The position numbers were made by a program, and so were the translations under genes. Shown here one piece after another: positions 1 through 11,300 of a DNA stretch of 64,000 bases; positions within the stretch are counted from its first letter, which is position 1; every line of letters starts with the position of its first letter. The DNA is from Chryseobacterium cucumeris (GTDB lineage Bacteria > Bacteroidota > Bacteroidia > Flavobacteriales > Weeksellaceae). Where the stretch lies: positions 62,001 through 126,000 of the forward strand of contig NZ_LUVZ01000046.1 of NCBI RefSeq assembly GCF_001593385.1. Reading direction: 5' to 3'. The notes under the pieces were generated by a model. The model made no database searches. It saw only the letters and a program-made list of their open reading frames with translations, and was not told where the DNA came from.

Positions 1-33
1 CTTGTTGAATTTGATATGGAAAATTTAAAATAA
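1..33 (+). CDS. possible 3' end of an upstream gene (partial)
   Basis: The first 33 bases read as ten sense codons (LVEFDMENLK) followed by TAA, and then an 18-bp gap precedes the next start codon. This would be the tail of a gene entering from the left, perhaps co-transcribed with the 455-aa gene. Ten codons cannot identify a family, and the open frame could be chance. Confidence 0.3.
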   Translation, partial: LVEFDMENLK

Positions 34-51
34 TAACTAAAAACACACCGT

Positions 52-1419
52 ATGAAACTGGAAGATGAACTAAAATCTTTTGAAGCGAAAGTAAGAGATA
101 TTTACTGCAACGTTAGATATGACAGCAGTGGCCTCAATCAAGATCAAAAACTGAAAGAAGAAGAAAAAAAGGAAATTCTCCATGAGATAATAAAGAATTT
201 TAAAATAGGGCAGAAAAAAATTCTGACCGAATTAAGGCTGTTTCAATCTCTTTCAAAAGTCAATCAGACCGAGTTAAAAACGGCCAGGAAGGAAGGAGAC
301 AAAAAGAAAGTCAAAGTTTCGATGGAGAAATCTAAAATATTTGAATATCAGAAAAGTATCTGCAGGAACCTTGCTGATACGATAGCCTGGCAACTCCTTA
401 ATGGAGAACATTATTTGTATCGTAGATTATATACAGGAGAAGAAGGAACTAAAGATTTGTCAGATCAATCATTTAATTACGTCATTGACTTCACCGATCG
501 GATCAATGCTGACCCTGATTCTTTTTGTCTAATAAGTGATATTACGAGCAATATACAATTAGGAGATTGTCTTATAAAAGATAAAGAGGGAATAAAGATT
601 TCAGAGATTAAATCAGGCGAAATAAATTTTAGAGTTCTTGATGTTATTGAGGACCGGAATCTTACGGATGATGCTTTCGATGAAAAGGATTTTTCACCAG
701 AATTTGATGAAAAATTTATTAAGCAAATGAAAAGAGTGGTCGCACAGAAAGGTAAAAACGAAAGGGCAGCTAAAATTGTAAAGGAACATAAGGGTCCTGA
801 TCCAAAATATAAAGACGCAGAGGTTCATATCGTCGAAAATGATTTTCCTCTGGGAACCTATCATGCAGATTTGGTTGGTCTATTAGGTGAACTTAAAACA
901 CAGGACTATGCATATACCTGTATCGGTGAAATTATACACATTGGTATTTATAAAAATGAATGGAGAACCTTCGGGCAATTTTCTATGAAGCAACTGTGTG
1001 CTCCCTATCCTTTTGTAGATCTAATGTCCAGTAGAACTCTGATCTGTGAACCGATTTTCTTAAAACCTTTTCCGGAAGAAATTATAATGGACATGGTCAT
1101 GGGAAGGATTAAAGTTTTTATTGGGGTTAACTACGATAATTTCATTGAATTTTCCAATGGTTTAGGCGTTAAAGCAAGCTGGTCTTCCGCTAAAGAACTC
1201 CAAAAATATTTAGAGAATTTCAAGCATGATAGGCGTACGATATTTTCATTTGAGAATAAGGGAATCAAGCTAGAAATTGATGGTCATGAAATTTTTGTAG
1301 GGGGTGGTTTTTTTAGCAAAATGATATTTGATCATTTTTTACCCCAAACAATGATACTTAAATATAGTGGTTTAATCGATGGCATTGTCAATTCAGGCAA
1401 GGAAAACAAGAACCCCTGA
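52..1419 (+). CDS. uncharacterised protein with possible PD-(D/E)xK nuclease core
   Basis: I do not recognise this 455-aa protein as a named family. Residues 1-125 are highly charged and probably helical. Around residues 170-190 there is a Gly-Asp at 171-172 followed by a hydrophobic strand and an E-I-K triad (E185, K187), the spacing expected for the D...ExK core of PD-(D/E)xK nucleases. The C-terminal 200 residues look like a mixed alpha/beta domain. It has no signal peptide or membrane segment. It lies 168 bp upstream of a large STAND NTPase that resembles Avs4 and points the same way, so a role in phage defence is possible but is inference from context and a short motif only. Confidence 0.6.
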   Translation: MKLEDELKSFEAKVRDIYCNVRYDSSGLNQDQKLKEEEKKEILHEIIKNFKIGQKKILTELRLFQSLSKVNQTELKTARKEGDKKKVKVSMEKSKIFEYQKSICRNLADTIAWQLLNGEHYLYRRLYTGEEGTKDLSDQSFNYVIDFTDRINADPDSFCLISDITSNIQLGDCLIKDKEGIKISEIKSGEINFRVLDVIEDRNLTDDAFDEKDFSPEFDEKFIKQMKRVVAQKGKNERAAKIVKEHKGPDPKYKDAEVHIVENDFPLGTYHADLVGLLGELKTQDYAYTCIGEIIHIGIYKNEWRTFGQFSMKQLCAPYPFVDLMSSRTLICEPIFLKPFPEEIIMDMVMGRIKVFIGVNYDNFIEFSNGLGVKASWSSAKELQKYLENFKHDRRTIFSFENKGIKLEIDGHEIFVGGGFFSKMIFDHFLPQTMILKYSGLIDGIVNSGKENKNP

Positions 1420-1587
1420 GGAACAATTTTAATGATGCTGATTCTTAAAAGTATAGGTATAATTTAGAAAATAAAATAATGTTTATTGGGTCCGTATTTA
1501 ATAAATATAGAAAAGCAAGCTCTGAATAAAATGATGACTTATACATTTTATGAACTGTTTCATACGATAACTTTAATGGGTTAAAAA

Positions 1588-4500
1588 ATGAATTGGAATG
1601 TTTTTAATTTGAAATATGATCGCCGGGAAACCTGGGCTTTTGAGCAACTTTCATATTTACTTTTTTGTGCAGAATTTAATAATAGAATTGGCTTATTTCG
1701 TTATAAGAATCAAGCAGGCATAGAAACAGAGTATTTCACCAAGGATGCAAAAAACTATGGATTCCAGGCGAAGTACTATACTACATCTCTTTCACTGAAT
1801 AAAGAGGATATTATGGGGTCTCTAAAAAAAGCAAAAAGAAAGAATCCTGAATTAAATAGTGTTTACCTCTATGTAAATCAAGAGTTGTCCGAAAGTAGCA
1901 AGCCGGATCAAAAGAAGCCACAATATCAATTAGAGATTGAAAAAGCTGCCATGGAGCTTGAACTGGAAATTGAATGGAGAGTGCCAAGTAATTTAGAACT
2001 GCAGGTGGCTCTTCCTGAAAATAAATATATCTATGACCTATTCTTTAATTTACAGCCCAATCAAGAACATGTTATTCTTGATATTGAAAGCCATAATGAT
2101 AAGTTATTAAGATCAATATCCAGTGAAATCACCTTTGAAAACCAGCAGATCAAAGTTGACCGAAATTATTTTCAGAGTCAAATTATAGAAGCATTGAATC
2201 ATGACAAATCCATTATAATTTCAGGGGAAGGAGGCTCAGGCAAAACAGCGATATTAAAAGAATTTTATGAAAACAATAAGAAAAAGATTCCCATATGTAT
2301 TTTTAAAGCTTCTGAACTCAATGTAATGAACGTTAATGATCTGTTTTATCTTGATCATCATTTCTCGTTCATGGATTTTTTACAGGCGTATGAACTAGAA
2401 GAAAAAAAAATATTTATTATTGACTCTGCGGAAAAATTGGCAGAGCTTACTCAATCTGATCTTTTGACCCATCTGATCAGTACATTAAGTAGCAATGGAT
2501 GGTTTTTAGTTTTTACCACAAGATATTCTTACTTAAACGATTTATCTTTTCACATTCAAGAAAGCTACCAACTCCCTTTTCAGGTTTTCAATGTACCGTT
2601 ACTTACTACTGATGAATTAGAAAAGTTATCACAGAAATATCATTTTTCTTTACCAGGTAATATCAATTTTTCAGACCGTTTACATAATCTTTTTTACCTC
2701 AATGAATATCTGCGGCGTTATACCAATATTGATAAGAAGGGGAACTTTGAAAATTTTATTGATATATTATGGAAAAAGAAAATTCAAAATAGAGGCATAC
2801 AAAAAGACAATCTGCATTTGGAAAGAGACAAATGTATTATTGAGCTTACTAAAGAAAGATGTAAAACAGGATTATTCTATATCAATACAAATAATTTATC
2901 CCCAGTGGCACTTTCTTGGCTAAAACAAGATGAAATTTTAGGATATAGTGAAGCCCATGATGGATATTTTATTACCCATGATATTTATGAGGAGTGGGCA
3001 TTAAACAAGATAATTTCCCGGAAATATGCTAACTACAAAGATATAGAAACCTTTTTTGAAGATATAGGAAGTTCTTTACCTATAAGAAGAGCTTTTAGAT
3101 TATGGCTTTCAGAACAACTGTTTCATCATGAAAATGCCATCGAAAGTTTCGTTTTGCAGATTTTTAAAAACCATAATGTGGATCAATACTGGAAAGATGA
3201 ATTGCTTGTCTCCGTTCTTTTATCTGATTACTCTCAAACCTTCTTTACTTTCTTTGAAAAAGAAATTATTGCCAATGATTTTGAACTGCTGAGAAGGATT
3301 ATATTTTTAATTAGAACTGCCTGTGCTGATATCTCTACAAACAAGGGATTTGATATCATAATACCAAAGGGGAAAGGTTGGGAGGTTTTAATCTCATTTA
3401 TATACCGTCATAAAAAAGATTTTTTTGAACAAAATCTTAATCTTGTAGTTCCCTTATTAAAGCCATGGTGTTTGAATAATCCGCAGGGTGAAACGACTAA
3501 AGTTTCAGGGCTCTTAGCGCTCAGTATCATCCAAAGAGTTGAAAATGAAAAGGATTTTTATATTCATAGCGAAGCGGAGGACGAACTGGTAAAAATTATA
3601 TTTAATGCAGCGGAAGAGTTGGTTGTAGAACTGAAAGAGATATTCGAAAAAGTAATTTCAAATCAGTGGACTGCATATAATGATCCTTATGAAGGGATCT
3701 GCTCAAAAATATTAGAAAAACCCTATTTAGCATTCAGGCTGATAAAAGTGTTGCCAGAATCCGTTATAGGATTATGCGGATTATTTTGGAGACAAAAAAA
3801 AGACTGGGATAATTATCATGATAACTATAGTGTAGAAAGTAAATATGATTTGACGGACGAGCACAGGTTCAATTACCATCCGGCCAGTGCCTACCAGACA
3901 CCCATTTATGCATTGCTACGTTATGCTTTTAAAGAAACACTGCAATTTATTATTGATTTTACCAATACATCTACTAAATCCTATCGTCATTCTGATTACG
4001 GAGAAGATGTCAAGGAAGTCATTGTACATATGGGCGAAAAAGAAATTACGCAGTATTTATGCTGGGCTTTTTGGGGGGCTTATCGTGGTGTTAGCAGTCC
4101 AGTAGTTCCTTATCTACTGCAGTCTATGCATATGGCACTTGAAAAAAAGCTTTTAGAATTGGTTCAGGATTTAGATACTCCCATCATAGAAGCAATATTG
4201 TTACAAATTATAGCCAAAACAGAATCTACATCCATAACAGCTGTTGTATGCAGTATTGTTCTGGCGTATCCGGATAAATTATATAATGTTGCTTTAGTAT
4301 TATTCAAAACACTTGATTTTTTTGGTATTGATATGCATCGGTGTGTTAACGAATATCAGGCTAAAAGTTTATATTCCATTGGCAATGGATTAACCGATAC
4401 GTATTATACAGATGAAAGATTAAAGACCTGTGAGGATAAGCATAGAGGGATTTATTTGGAATCATTATTGGTGAATTATCAATTTTTTGGAGTTAAAGGT

Positions 4501-6276
4501 TTTACAGAGGATCAAAATGAGATGTATATAGCCAAACTATACGAAATAATTGACAGCCATAAAAAAGAGGTGGCATTACTATCGGGTGATAGTAAAATAA
4601 CCGCAGAAATATTGTTATCCCGTGCGGATCGACGTATCATGAAGCCAGAAATAAAAAAGATTAACGAAACGGAATATCATATTGAGTTGAATCCACAATT
4701 ACCCCCTGAGTTAAAAGAACATAGCGAACAAGCTGTTAAGCAATATGAAGATACTTATAAATATATACCGCTAAAAATGTGGTCGGATTTTATTTTCAGG
4801 AAAAGGAACTCTGGACAAAATCAGAACTATCCGCAATATGAAGAAAATCCAGTAAGAGCTTTAGAAGAAGCCAAACAATTACTCAACGATTTAAGTAGCA
4901 ATGTACACTTATTGCCGTTGGATAGTTATACTCCTTACTTTGTCTGTGCCAACCTAATGATTTATCATAGGGATCAACTTTCTGAGGATGAAAAATTATA
5001 CTGCAAGGAGCTAATTCTGCTATCCATTTCGCGGTTGTTTGAAGATGGCTATCATTATCATATTAGTGATGGTGTTGAAGCTGCTTTACATGCGATTCCT
5101 TCATTAATGGAAGAATATCCTGAAGAAAAAGAAAACTTAATTTTATTGATGATATTTTCTCTTTTTGATGACACATCAATAGGAAATACTCGTATATGTG
5201 ACTACGTAATCAATGCTGTATATGAGTCAGGTTTATGGGATAAAGATTTTGGTACGGCAAATAATATCCTATTGGGATTTACTAAGTTAAAGCCTCTTTT
5301 TAAGGAGATTTGTGATAATCAAAAACAAGATAATATATTTATAGGAAGGACACAGAAAAAACAAATCTTTCAAAAACTAGATGAGGCTTTGGGAGATTTT
5401 TCTTTTTCAAACATTTTGTATAATATAGAGAATATTGATTCACTAGATATTTATGATCTGGAAATAGTATATCAGCTGATGCCAACAACAACTAATGACC
5501 TAGGTCACTTGGAAATCATAAAAAGATCATTACCCAGCATTATTTCTCAGCTATTAGAAGATAAAAAAGAATCCAGACAAAGAAGAAGTTTTAATCATTC
5601 TAATATTTATCTTGTTAGATTATATATTTTCAGAAAACTGGCTCCCCTGATATTAGAACAAGATCTATCAGAAATCGATTTACTTTTAAAACCTTTTGTT
5701 GAGCAGTTTACGATTTCTAAAGAGATGGCATCATTCTTTGACGAAATTGTAGGAGCTGCTGATAAAAATGATCGGCAGAAGCAATTTTGGTATATCTGGA
5801 ATCAGTTTTATCCTACAATCATTGTTATTGGAATCATAAAAAATAACTCAAATGTACATGCTATTTTAAAAAGCTATTTACTGGCTTGGGATTGGTGGAG
5901 AGAAGATATAAAAGATTGGCACAATTTAAGAAAGGAAAACACTCTGTTTTACGATAATATTGTAAGAGATTTAGGAAGTAATCCTTCAGTTTTATATAGC
6001 ATCGCAAAAGTATTAAATTCTATTGGCAGTACATTTGGCAGTCAGGGATTAGATTGGATCTATGAGATAATATCCAATAACCCTGTTTTGCAATTGGGAA
6101 ATTTAGAAATAAAAATATTACATTATTTAGAAAAATTCCTTAGAACGTTTATTTTCCATAATAAGCAGAAAATTAAAGAAGAAACAAGGCTAAAGAACAA
6201 AGTAGTTGTAATTCTTGATTTTCTTATTGAACGTGGATCTATACATGGGTATTTACTGAGGGAAAGTATATTATAA
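1588..6276 (+). CDS. Avs4-like STAND NTPase with N-terminal Mrr-type nuclease (anti-phage)
   Basis: This is a 1562-aa cytoplasmic protein. Residues 30-65 carry a Mrr-like nuclease core, G-I-E46 followed by the strand motif Q60-A-K62, as in type IV restriction endonucleases. A P-loop NTPase follows, with Walker A GEGGSGKT at 213-220, Walker B IFIID279 and a sensor-like TTR312. The remaining 1100 residues or so are predominantly helical and would fit a TPR-like sensor. Order and length match Avs4 (about 1.6 kb-residue class; Mrr nuclease, STAND ATPase, helical repeats), whose known members detect phage portal protein and then degrade DNA. It stands alone apart from the 455-aa gene upstream. The nuclease-NTPase reading is strong; the Avs4 assignment is by architecture and remembered family resemblance, and another Mrr-STAND family is possible. 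Confidence 0.72.
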   Translation: MNWNVFNLKYDRRETWAFEQLSYLLFCAEFNNRIGLFRYKNQAGIETEYFTKDAKNYGFQAKYYTTSLSLNKEDIMGSLKKAKRKNPELNSVYLYVNQELSESSKPDQKKPQYQLEIEKAAMELELEIEWRVPSNLELQVALPENKYIYDLFFNLQPNQEHVILDIESHNDKLLRSISSEITFENQQIKVDRNYFQSQIIEALNHDKSIIISGEGGSGKTAILKEFYENNKKKIPICIFKASELNVMNVNDLFYLDHHFSFMDFLQAYELEEKKIFIIDSAEKLAELTQSDLLTHLISTLSSNGWFLVFTTRYSYLNDLSFHIQESYQLPFQVFNVPLLTTDELEKLSQKYHFSLPGNINFSDRLHNLFYLNEYLRRYTNIDKKGNFENFIDILWKKKIQNRGIQKDNLHLERDKCIIELTKERCKTGLFYINTNNLSPVALSWLKQDEILGYSEAHDGYFITHDIYEEWALNKIISRKYANYKDIETFFEDIGSSLPIRRAFRLWLSEQLFHHENAIESFVLQIFKNHNVDQYWKDELLVSVLLSDYSQTFFTFFEKEIIANDFELLRRIIFLIRTACADISTNKGFDIIIPKGKGWEVLISFIYRHKKDFFEQNLNLVVPLLKPWCLNNPQGETTKVSGLLALSIIQRVENEKDFYIHSEAEDELVKIIFNAAEELVVELKEIFEKVISNQWTAYNDPYEGICSKILEKPYLAFRLIKVLPESVIGLCGLFWRQKKDWDNYHDNYSVESKYDLTDEHRFNYHPASAYQTPIYALLRYAFKETLQFIIDFTNTSTKSYRHSDYGEDVKEVIVHMGEKEITQYLCWAFWGAYRGVSSPVVPYLLQSMHMALEKKLLELVQDLDTPIIEAILLQIIAKTESTSITAVVCSIVLAYPDKLYNVALVLFKTLDFFGIDMHRCVNEYQAKSLYSIGNGLTDTYYTDERLKTCEDKHRGIYLESLLVNYQFFGVKGFTEDQNEMYIAKLYEIIDSHKKEVALLSGDSKITAEILLSRADRRIMKPEIKKINETEYHIELNPQLPPELKEHSEQAVKQYEDTYKYIPLKMWSDFIFRKRNSGQNQNYPQYEENPVRALEEAKQLLNDLSSNVHLLPLDSYTPYFVCANLMIYHRDQLSEDEKLYCKELILLSISRLFEDGYHYHISDGVEAALHAIPSLMEEYPEEKENLILLMIFSLFDDTSIGNTRICDYVINAVYESGLWDKDFGTANNILLGFTKLKPLFKEICDNQKQDNIFIGRTQKKQIFQKLDEALGDFSFSNILYNIENIDSLDIYDLEIVYQLMPTTTNDLGHLEIIKRSLPSIISQLLEDKKESRQRRSFNHSNIYLVRLYIFRKLAPLILEQDLSEIDLLLKPFVEQFTISKEMASFFDEIVGAADKNDRQKQFWYIWNQFYPTIIVIGIIKNNSNVHAILKSYLLAWDWWREDIKDWHNLRKENTLFYDNIVRDLGSNPSVLYSIAKVLNSIGSTFGSQGLDWIYEIISNNPVLQLGNLEIKILHYLEKFLRTFIFHNKQKIKEETRLKNKVVVILDFLIERGSIHGYLLRESIL

Positions 6277-6701
6277 TAAAAGATATTTCTTGCCTGAAAT
6301 ATCTTCTGTTCTAGGCGTTCATTGAAAATTATCTGGTATGGCACCTACAAACATTATCTGGGAAAGCTTTGAAATTTTGGAAGTATGGGTAAGGCTATCA
6401 AGCTGGTAGAGACAGAGGTTGATTTATTGTTTTTATTAATGTTTATACTCATTTCTGTAATACTTTCCAAAGCGCTAGGAAAATGCTTTTGTAAATTCTC
6501 ATAATACCTTACCGAAGAATTTATTAGTTATAAGAATTAAGTTGACTAGAATTCTTATAACCCTAAGAATATGAAACTTTAATGACTAAAAAAATAAAGG
6601 GAAATTTGATTATACTATTAATAAGTATTCTACTAAATTAGTGAGTATAATTTTTGCAAATCATCAACAAAATGCTTCGAGATTTGTTCCTGTGGGTCTA
6701 C

Positions 6702-6735
6702 AAACCATCCTTTTTTAAGGATGGTTTTTGTTTTT
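6702..6735 (+). terminator. orphan intrinsic terminator
   Basis: A perfect 11-bp stem (AAACCATCCTT with AAGGATGGTTT) has a four-base loop and is followed by a T-rich run. No intact plus-strand gene ends just upstream. Nearly the same hairpin closes the tail-fibre cassette at 13475-13502, so this may be left from a lost or duplicated gene. Confidence 0.6.
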
Positions 6736-6787
6736 TGTTCCCTTTCGAAAAATAAAAAGGTAGATAGTGAATTAATCATAAAAAGGA

Positions 6788-7009
6788 TCAAGCACAAAAG
6801 TTGTGGGCTAAGCAAAAAGTTTGGTTAATTCTAAAAAAGAAAAATGTCCTATTCTTTACCCCTCTATGCTGCATTCTGAAGTTTTTGATTTTAGCATTAA
6901 AAGATTCAGCAAAAGCATCAGTGCTTCTTTGGTTAAAAAAGGCTAAGATTTCTCTATAATGATTCATTATTGTTTTTCTATAAGATAGATTCTCCATTGG
7001 TTTTATCAA
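6788..7009 (-). pseudogene. ISL3-type transposase, C-terminal remnant
   Basis: The minus-strand reading frame encodes about 73 residues. It contains NQRSTDAFAESFNAKIK followed by RMQHRGVKNRTFFFFRI, which is the pattern seen at the C-terminus of Bacteroidota ISL3-family DDE transposases (an N/D-R-S/A-T-N-A-x-A-E-S-F-N-A-K-I-K block and a FFLFRL-like end). The catalytic domain and N-terminus, which should lie at higher coordinates, are not visible, and no terminal inverted repeats were found. It is a dead fragment, and a sign of past mobile-element activity beside the defence genes. Confidence 0.7.
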
Positions 7010-7593
7010 TCTATCCCCTTCTTTTGATATGAAGCAGAACCCGTTTTCCCCTCACTCCATCAACTTCTTCTTATTCTTCTATTATCAAAAAAGTACTCTA
7101 CTAAAAATTCTGAAGCAAGAGTTTTACTAGCTCATCAGGAATATACATATTCCTAATTTAAAAACTTAACACTACATCCACAACTTTTGAGATTGATCTA
7201 AAAAATACCGTCTTATTTCGGTTAAAAATACTTGTTACTGCAACTACAGAATAGCGAGGTCAAAAAACTTTTATAACGACCGGAAAACAATGAAATTTGC
7301 ACTCTAAAGAATGTAAATGATCATTGAAGTCAAAAAAATATACCAAGAAAACAGCGTAGAAAAAATATAAAAGAATGGAGTTGATTTAAAATAAAATTAC
7401 AAAAAAAACATTGCAAAAACATATGTTTTTTAAGCTGTAACCATATTAATAATTCACTAATTGACAGTACGATAAAAGAGGCCAAAAATCAATAACTGTT
7501 CAAAAAACACAATTCTATTTAACTACATTAAGTCTTTCAAGAACAGACTCTCCCTCAAATTATCAATCTTATAAAAACTAATTATCAATAATA

Positions 7594-8334
7594 ATGAAAG
7601 TACCATTAAAAACAATATTTAGCTGGTTTGAAAAGGGTGATATTCCCACAGAACATCAGTTTCAGCAGACCTTTTCTTCATTCCGTCATTTAGATGAAAA
7701 TATCAGGATGGATGAGGTAATGGGTTTAAATGAAACTTTTCAAAAAACGGTATCCAGCACAACTTTTACAAATCATCTGCAAGATGAAGGAGCACACGAT
7801 TTAGTGCTCGCAAGACTTAATGCATCCAATCTTACTGCCAGAAATGTAGAAGAATGGAAAGAAAAATTAAAGATCAAACCAGCAGCCACTATAGACAATG
7901 GTGAAGAAACAGGAAATGTCTATACAAAGGAGCAAATCGAGGAAATTGTAAATATACTTCAGGCAAAAGATAATGAAATGCTTGAGCTGACTGCAAAAAT
8001 CAGCGAAATACTAACCTCGAATGATGATAACTTTGATAAGCTTCAGAAAATCGTAGACTATATCAAAGAAAACAGGGAGCAGATAGAATTACTTAAAGGT
8101 TCAGGAGCAAATTCTTCCTTTGGAGGAATTTTAAGGCCTACTGATAATATTATTATTAAGCCGGGATCAGCAAAATGGTTTTGGGCAGGGAGTGGAGTTT
8201 ACGAAAATGCTTCAGGAGTTACGATTGAAAATTTCGGAATAATTTCCTTTGACGGTTTTGTTTGGTCTGTTCTGGAGGTTAATATGCCTGGAGGTGGAAC
8301 AGATGGTTTTATTGATTTAACACAAGAAGATTAA
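7594..8334 (+). CDS. tail-fibre-like protein of unknown function
   Basis: This 246-aa protein has no signal peptide. Its N-terminus (KTIFSWFEKGDIPTEHQFQQTF) resembles short segments that open phage tail or baseplate accessory proteins in Bacteroidota. Residues 110-170 are helical and coiled-coil-like (EEIVNILQAKDNEMLELTAK), consistent with a trimeric shaft. The C-terminal 70 residues are Gly-rich and beta-like. Only one base separates its stop from the start of the 1605-aa gene, so the two are surely co-translated. A structural or adhesive fibre role is inference from context; no catalytic motif is visible. Confidence 0.55.
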   Translation: MKVPLKTIFSWFEKGDIPTEHQFQQTFSSFRHLDENIRMDEVMGLNETFQKTVSSTTFTNHLQDEGAHDLVLARLNASNLTARNVEEWKEKLKIKPAATIDNGEETGNVYTKEQIEEIVNILQAKDNEMLELTAKISEILTSNDDNFDKLQKIVDYIKENREQIELLKGSGANSSFGGILRPTDNIIIKPGSAKWFWAGSGVYENASGVTIENFGIISFDGFVWSVLEVNMPGGGTDGFIDLTQED

Positions 8335-8335
8335 A

Positions 8336-11300
8336 ATGAGAAATACAGGAAGAATTTATTTTACAAATTATGAAAGATCAGATAAAGAAGTTGCAGATAA
8401 TTTCATTTATCCCGTCATGTTTTTCATTAAAAATGAAAATGGAAAAATCATTAAACAGATTGCATATTCAGCTTTAGGAGAAAAGTCAGAAAGTGAATAC
8501 GGAACTGGTGGTGGAACCGGAGGAGGCAATGGAATTGTTTTCCGCGCAAAATCTGAAATACCTGCATCGTTCGTAAAATCATTTGGAAGTGAAGTTAGAA
8601 TAGTTTTTTCGTGGTCATCCATCGACAGCGTTGATGGTAGTGAGACTGGCGGAGGAACTGCGAGTATTTTAAAAGGAAACACGATCCTATTTAATAAAAA
8701 TATTAATCAGGGAGCCAATGATATAGATATCACGCCATATATTTTGGCAGGAGACAATACAATAACGCTTAGTATCACAGATAGTTATGGAAATAATAGA
8801 AAATTAAAATATGATATTCAATCAATAGCACTTGCTTTAAGTACCACATACGACAAGACCACTATTAATTCGGGACCAATCATTTTCCGATATATTCCAA
8901 CCGGGAATGTAGAGAAGACGATTCATTTCAAATTAAATGGATCAGATCTTCCGTCTGTAGTTACTTCAATAAATAACAAAGAGCTTCTTTATGAAATTCC
9001 TGCACAGTCGCACGGAGTTCATATTTTAGAGGTGTATATGACCGCTGATTTGTCAGGAGAGATCATTGAAAGCAATCACTTATTTACAGATATCATCAGC
9101 GTTGTTGCCGGTAATTTAACGCCTTTGGTTTCCTCAGCAAATAATGTTGTTGCTAATCAATATGCTCCAGCTTCGATTGAATATCTGGTGTATTCACCAT
9201 CGTCAAATTATAGCGATGTTGAGATTTTAGTGGATGGAGTGAAGGTTTCTGAATTACTTGTAAATAGAAGTTTGCAGAAGTTCACCTATACATTTGCGGA
9301 CTCAGGTGCACACACTGTAACTTTTAAATGTGGAAATGTCACGAAAAATACTTCAGTAGTTGTAACTGCCTTCGATATTCAAGTTGAAGCCGAAACGTTA
9401 GGCTTGGAATTATTTTTAAGCAGTAGAAACAGAAGCAATTCAGAGATTAACAAAAACGAGTGGAAATACAAAAACCTGTCATGTACTCTTACTGATTTTG
9501 ATTTCAGCACCAATGGGTGGATTCAAGATTCAAAGGGTTCTGTGGCGCTTAAAGTGAGCGGAAATGCAAGGGTTGAGATTCCTTTCAAGATTTTTGAAAA
9601 TGATTTTAAAACAGGTGGTAAAACATTAGAATTTGAATTTTCAACTTCAGATATAAAAAACAGTGACAGTACTATTTTTTCTTGTAAAAATGGAAATGTT
9701 GGATTTGTTGCTACCTCAAATTCGTTTTCGTTCAGTTCTGAGCAGGACGGTACGTCCATATTTTTTAAAGAAGATGAAAGGATTCGCGTAAGTGTAGTCG
9801 TTACAAAGGTTGCAGATCAAAGATTGGTATTTGTGTATATCAATGGAATTATATCTTCACTATATCAGTATAATTCACTAGACAGCTTTTTACAACAAGC
9901 TCCTCAAAACATTACCATCGGAAGCAGTGATTGTAATATTAATCTATATAATATTCGGGTGTATAATAATAACCTAAACGCCGATCAGATGTTGTCGAAT
10001 TACATCGCTGACATGGATAACCTGTTTGAAAAAGTCAACATTTACGAGAGAAATAAATTGTACGATGCATTCGGAAATTTGTCCTACGATAAATGTTTAC
10101 AATTAATTCCATGCTTAACCATTGTTGGAGATTTGCCAACTTATAAAGGCGATAAAAAAACAATTGTTGGAGAGTATGAAAATGCTCAGGATCCTACAAA
10201 ATCGTTTTCTTATGTAAATGCGAGCATTGATGTTCAGGGTACATCATCACAATATTATCCCCGAAAAAACTTTAAAATCAAATTTAATGGAGGTTTTAAA
10301 AATGGTGAAATAAATTCTTCAAAATACAAGCTTCGTGACAATTCATTGGCGGAAAAGACATTTACTTTTAAAGCTGACTTCATGGAATCTTCAGGTTCTC
10401 ACAACATTGGTTTGGCGAGGCTTGCACAAGATTCTTTAAATCAATTGGGTTATTTGGTTCCACCACAATTAATTGATCCTAATATCCGTACTACGATGGA
10501 CGGGTTTCCAATGCTTATATTTCACAGAGCAACACCAGATTCGGAGCGTATTTTCTTAGGGAAATATAATTTTAACAATGACAAGTCAAATGAAGCAACA
10601 ACGGGTTTTACAGGTGGTCAGGAATGTTGGGAATTTTTAAACAATACGTCAGATAATACATTATTTATTGCTACAGATTTTCAAAGTGTAGACGAAAATG
10701 GTAAGCATTTATGGAAAAATGATTTTGAGGGAAGATATCCGGAAAATAATGAAGATACTTCGAATCTTGAAGCTTTGCATACATGGATTGTGAGTTGCAA
10801 AAATAATCCTGTAAAATTCAAAACCGAGGCTCCAGATCATTTTAATATTCAGTTTTTACTGTTTTATTATGTCTTCACTGAGTTTTTTGCAATGGTCGAT
10901 CAGCGCGCTAAAAATCAAATGTTTGCCATGTATCCAGATGCGCAGGGAAACAAACGTTGGTATCTTATTTTTTATGATAATGATACGGTTTTAGGGCTTA
11001 ATAACGAAGGCCACAATGTATATGATTACTGGGTAGAGGCTCACGACCAAGTAGGAAGTGGTTTTGTCTGGAATGGCGCGCTTTCAGAGCTTTGGAAACT
11101 GGTTGAAGTGGCTTTTGATACTGAAATTACGGCTTTGTATCAGAAAATGAGAACTTCAGGAATTCTGACTTATGATAAGTGCAACACTTATTTTAACACA
11201 TTAGAATCTGACAAATGGGCGGAAAGTATTTTTAATGAAGATGCGAAATATAAATATATAGACCCTTTGGTTGTTGCCGGGAATGGAAGTTATTTATACC

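Larger units (their letters stand above)
6277..7593. other. 1.3-kb stretch without an intact gene
   Basis: This AT-rich spacer separates the defence genes from the tail-fibre-like cassette. It holds an orphan terminator hairpin near 6702-6735 and the decayed transposase end at 6788-7009. Both sides of these remnants are broken by stops in all frames. It looks like a scar of past insertion and deletion. I see no RNA gene in it. Confidence 0.6.

Noticed and set aside
6633..6815. 60-codon minus-strand frame over the orphan hairpin
   Set aside because: It runs through a terminator hairpin and has no motif, so it is likely chance.
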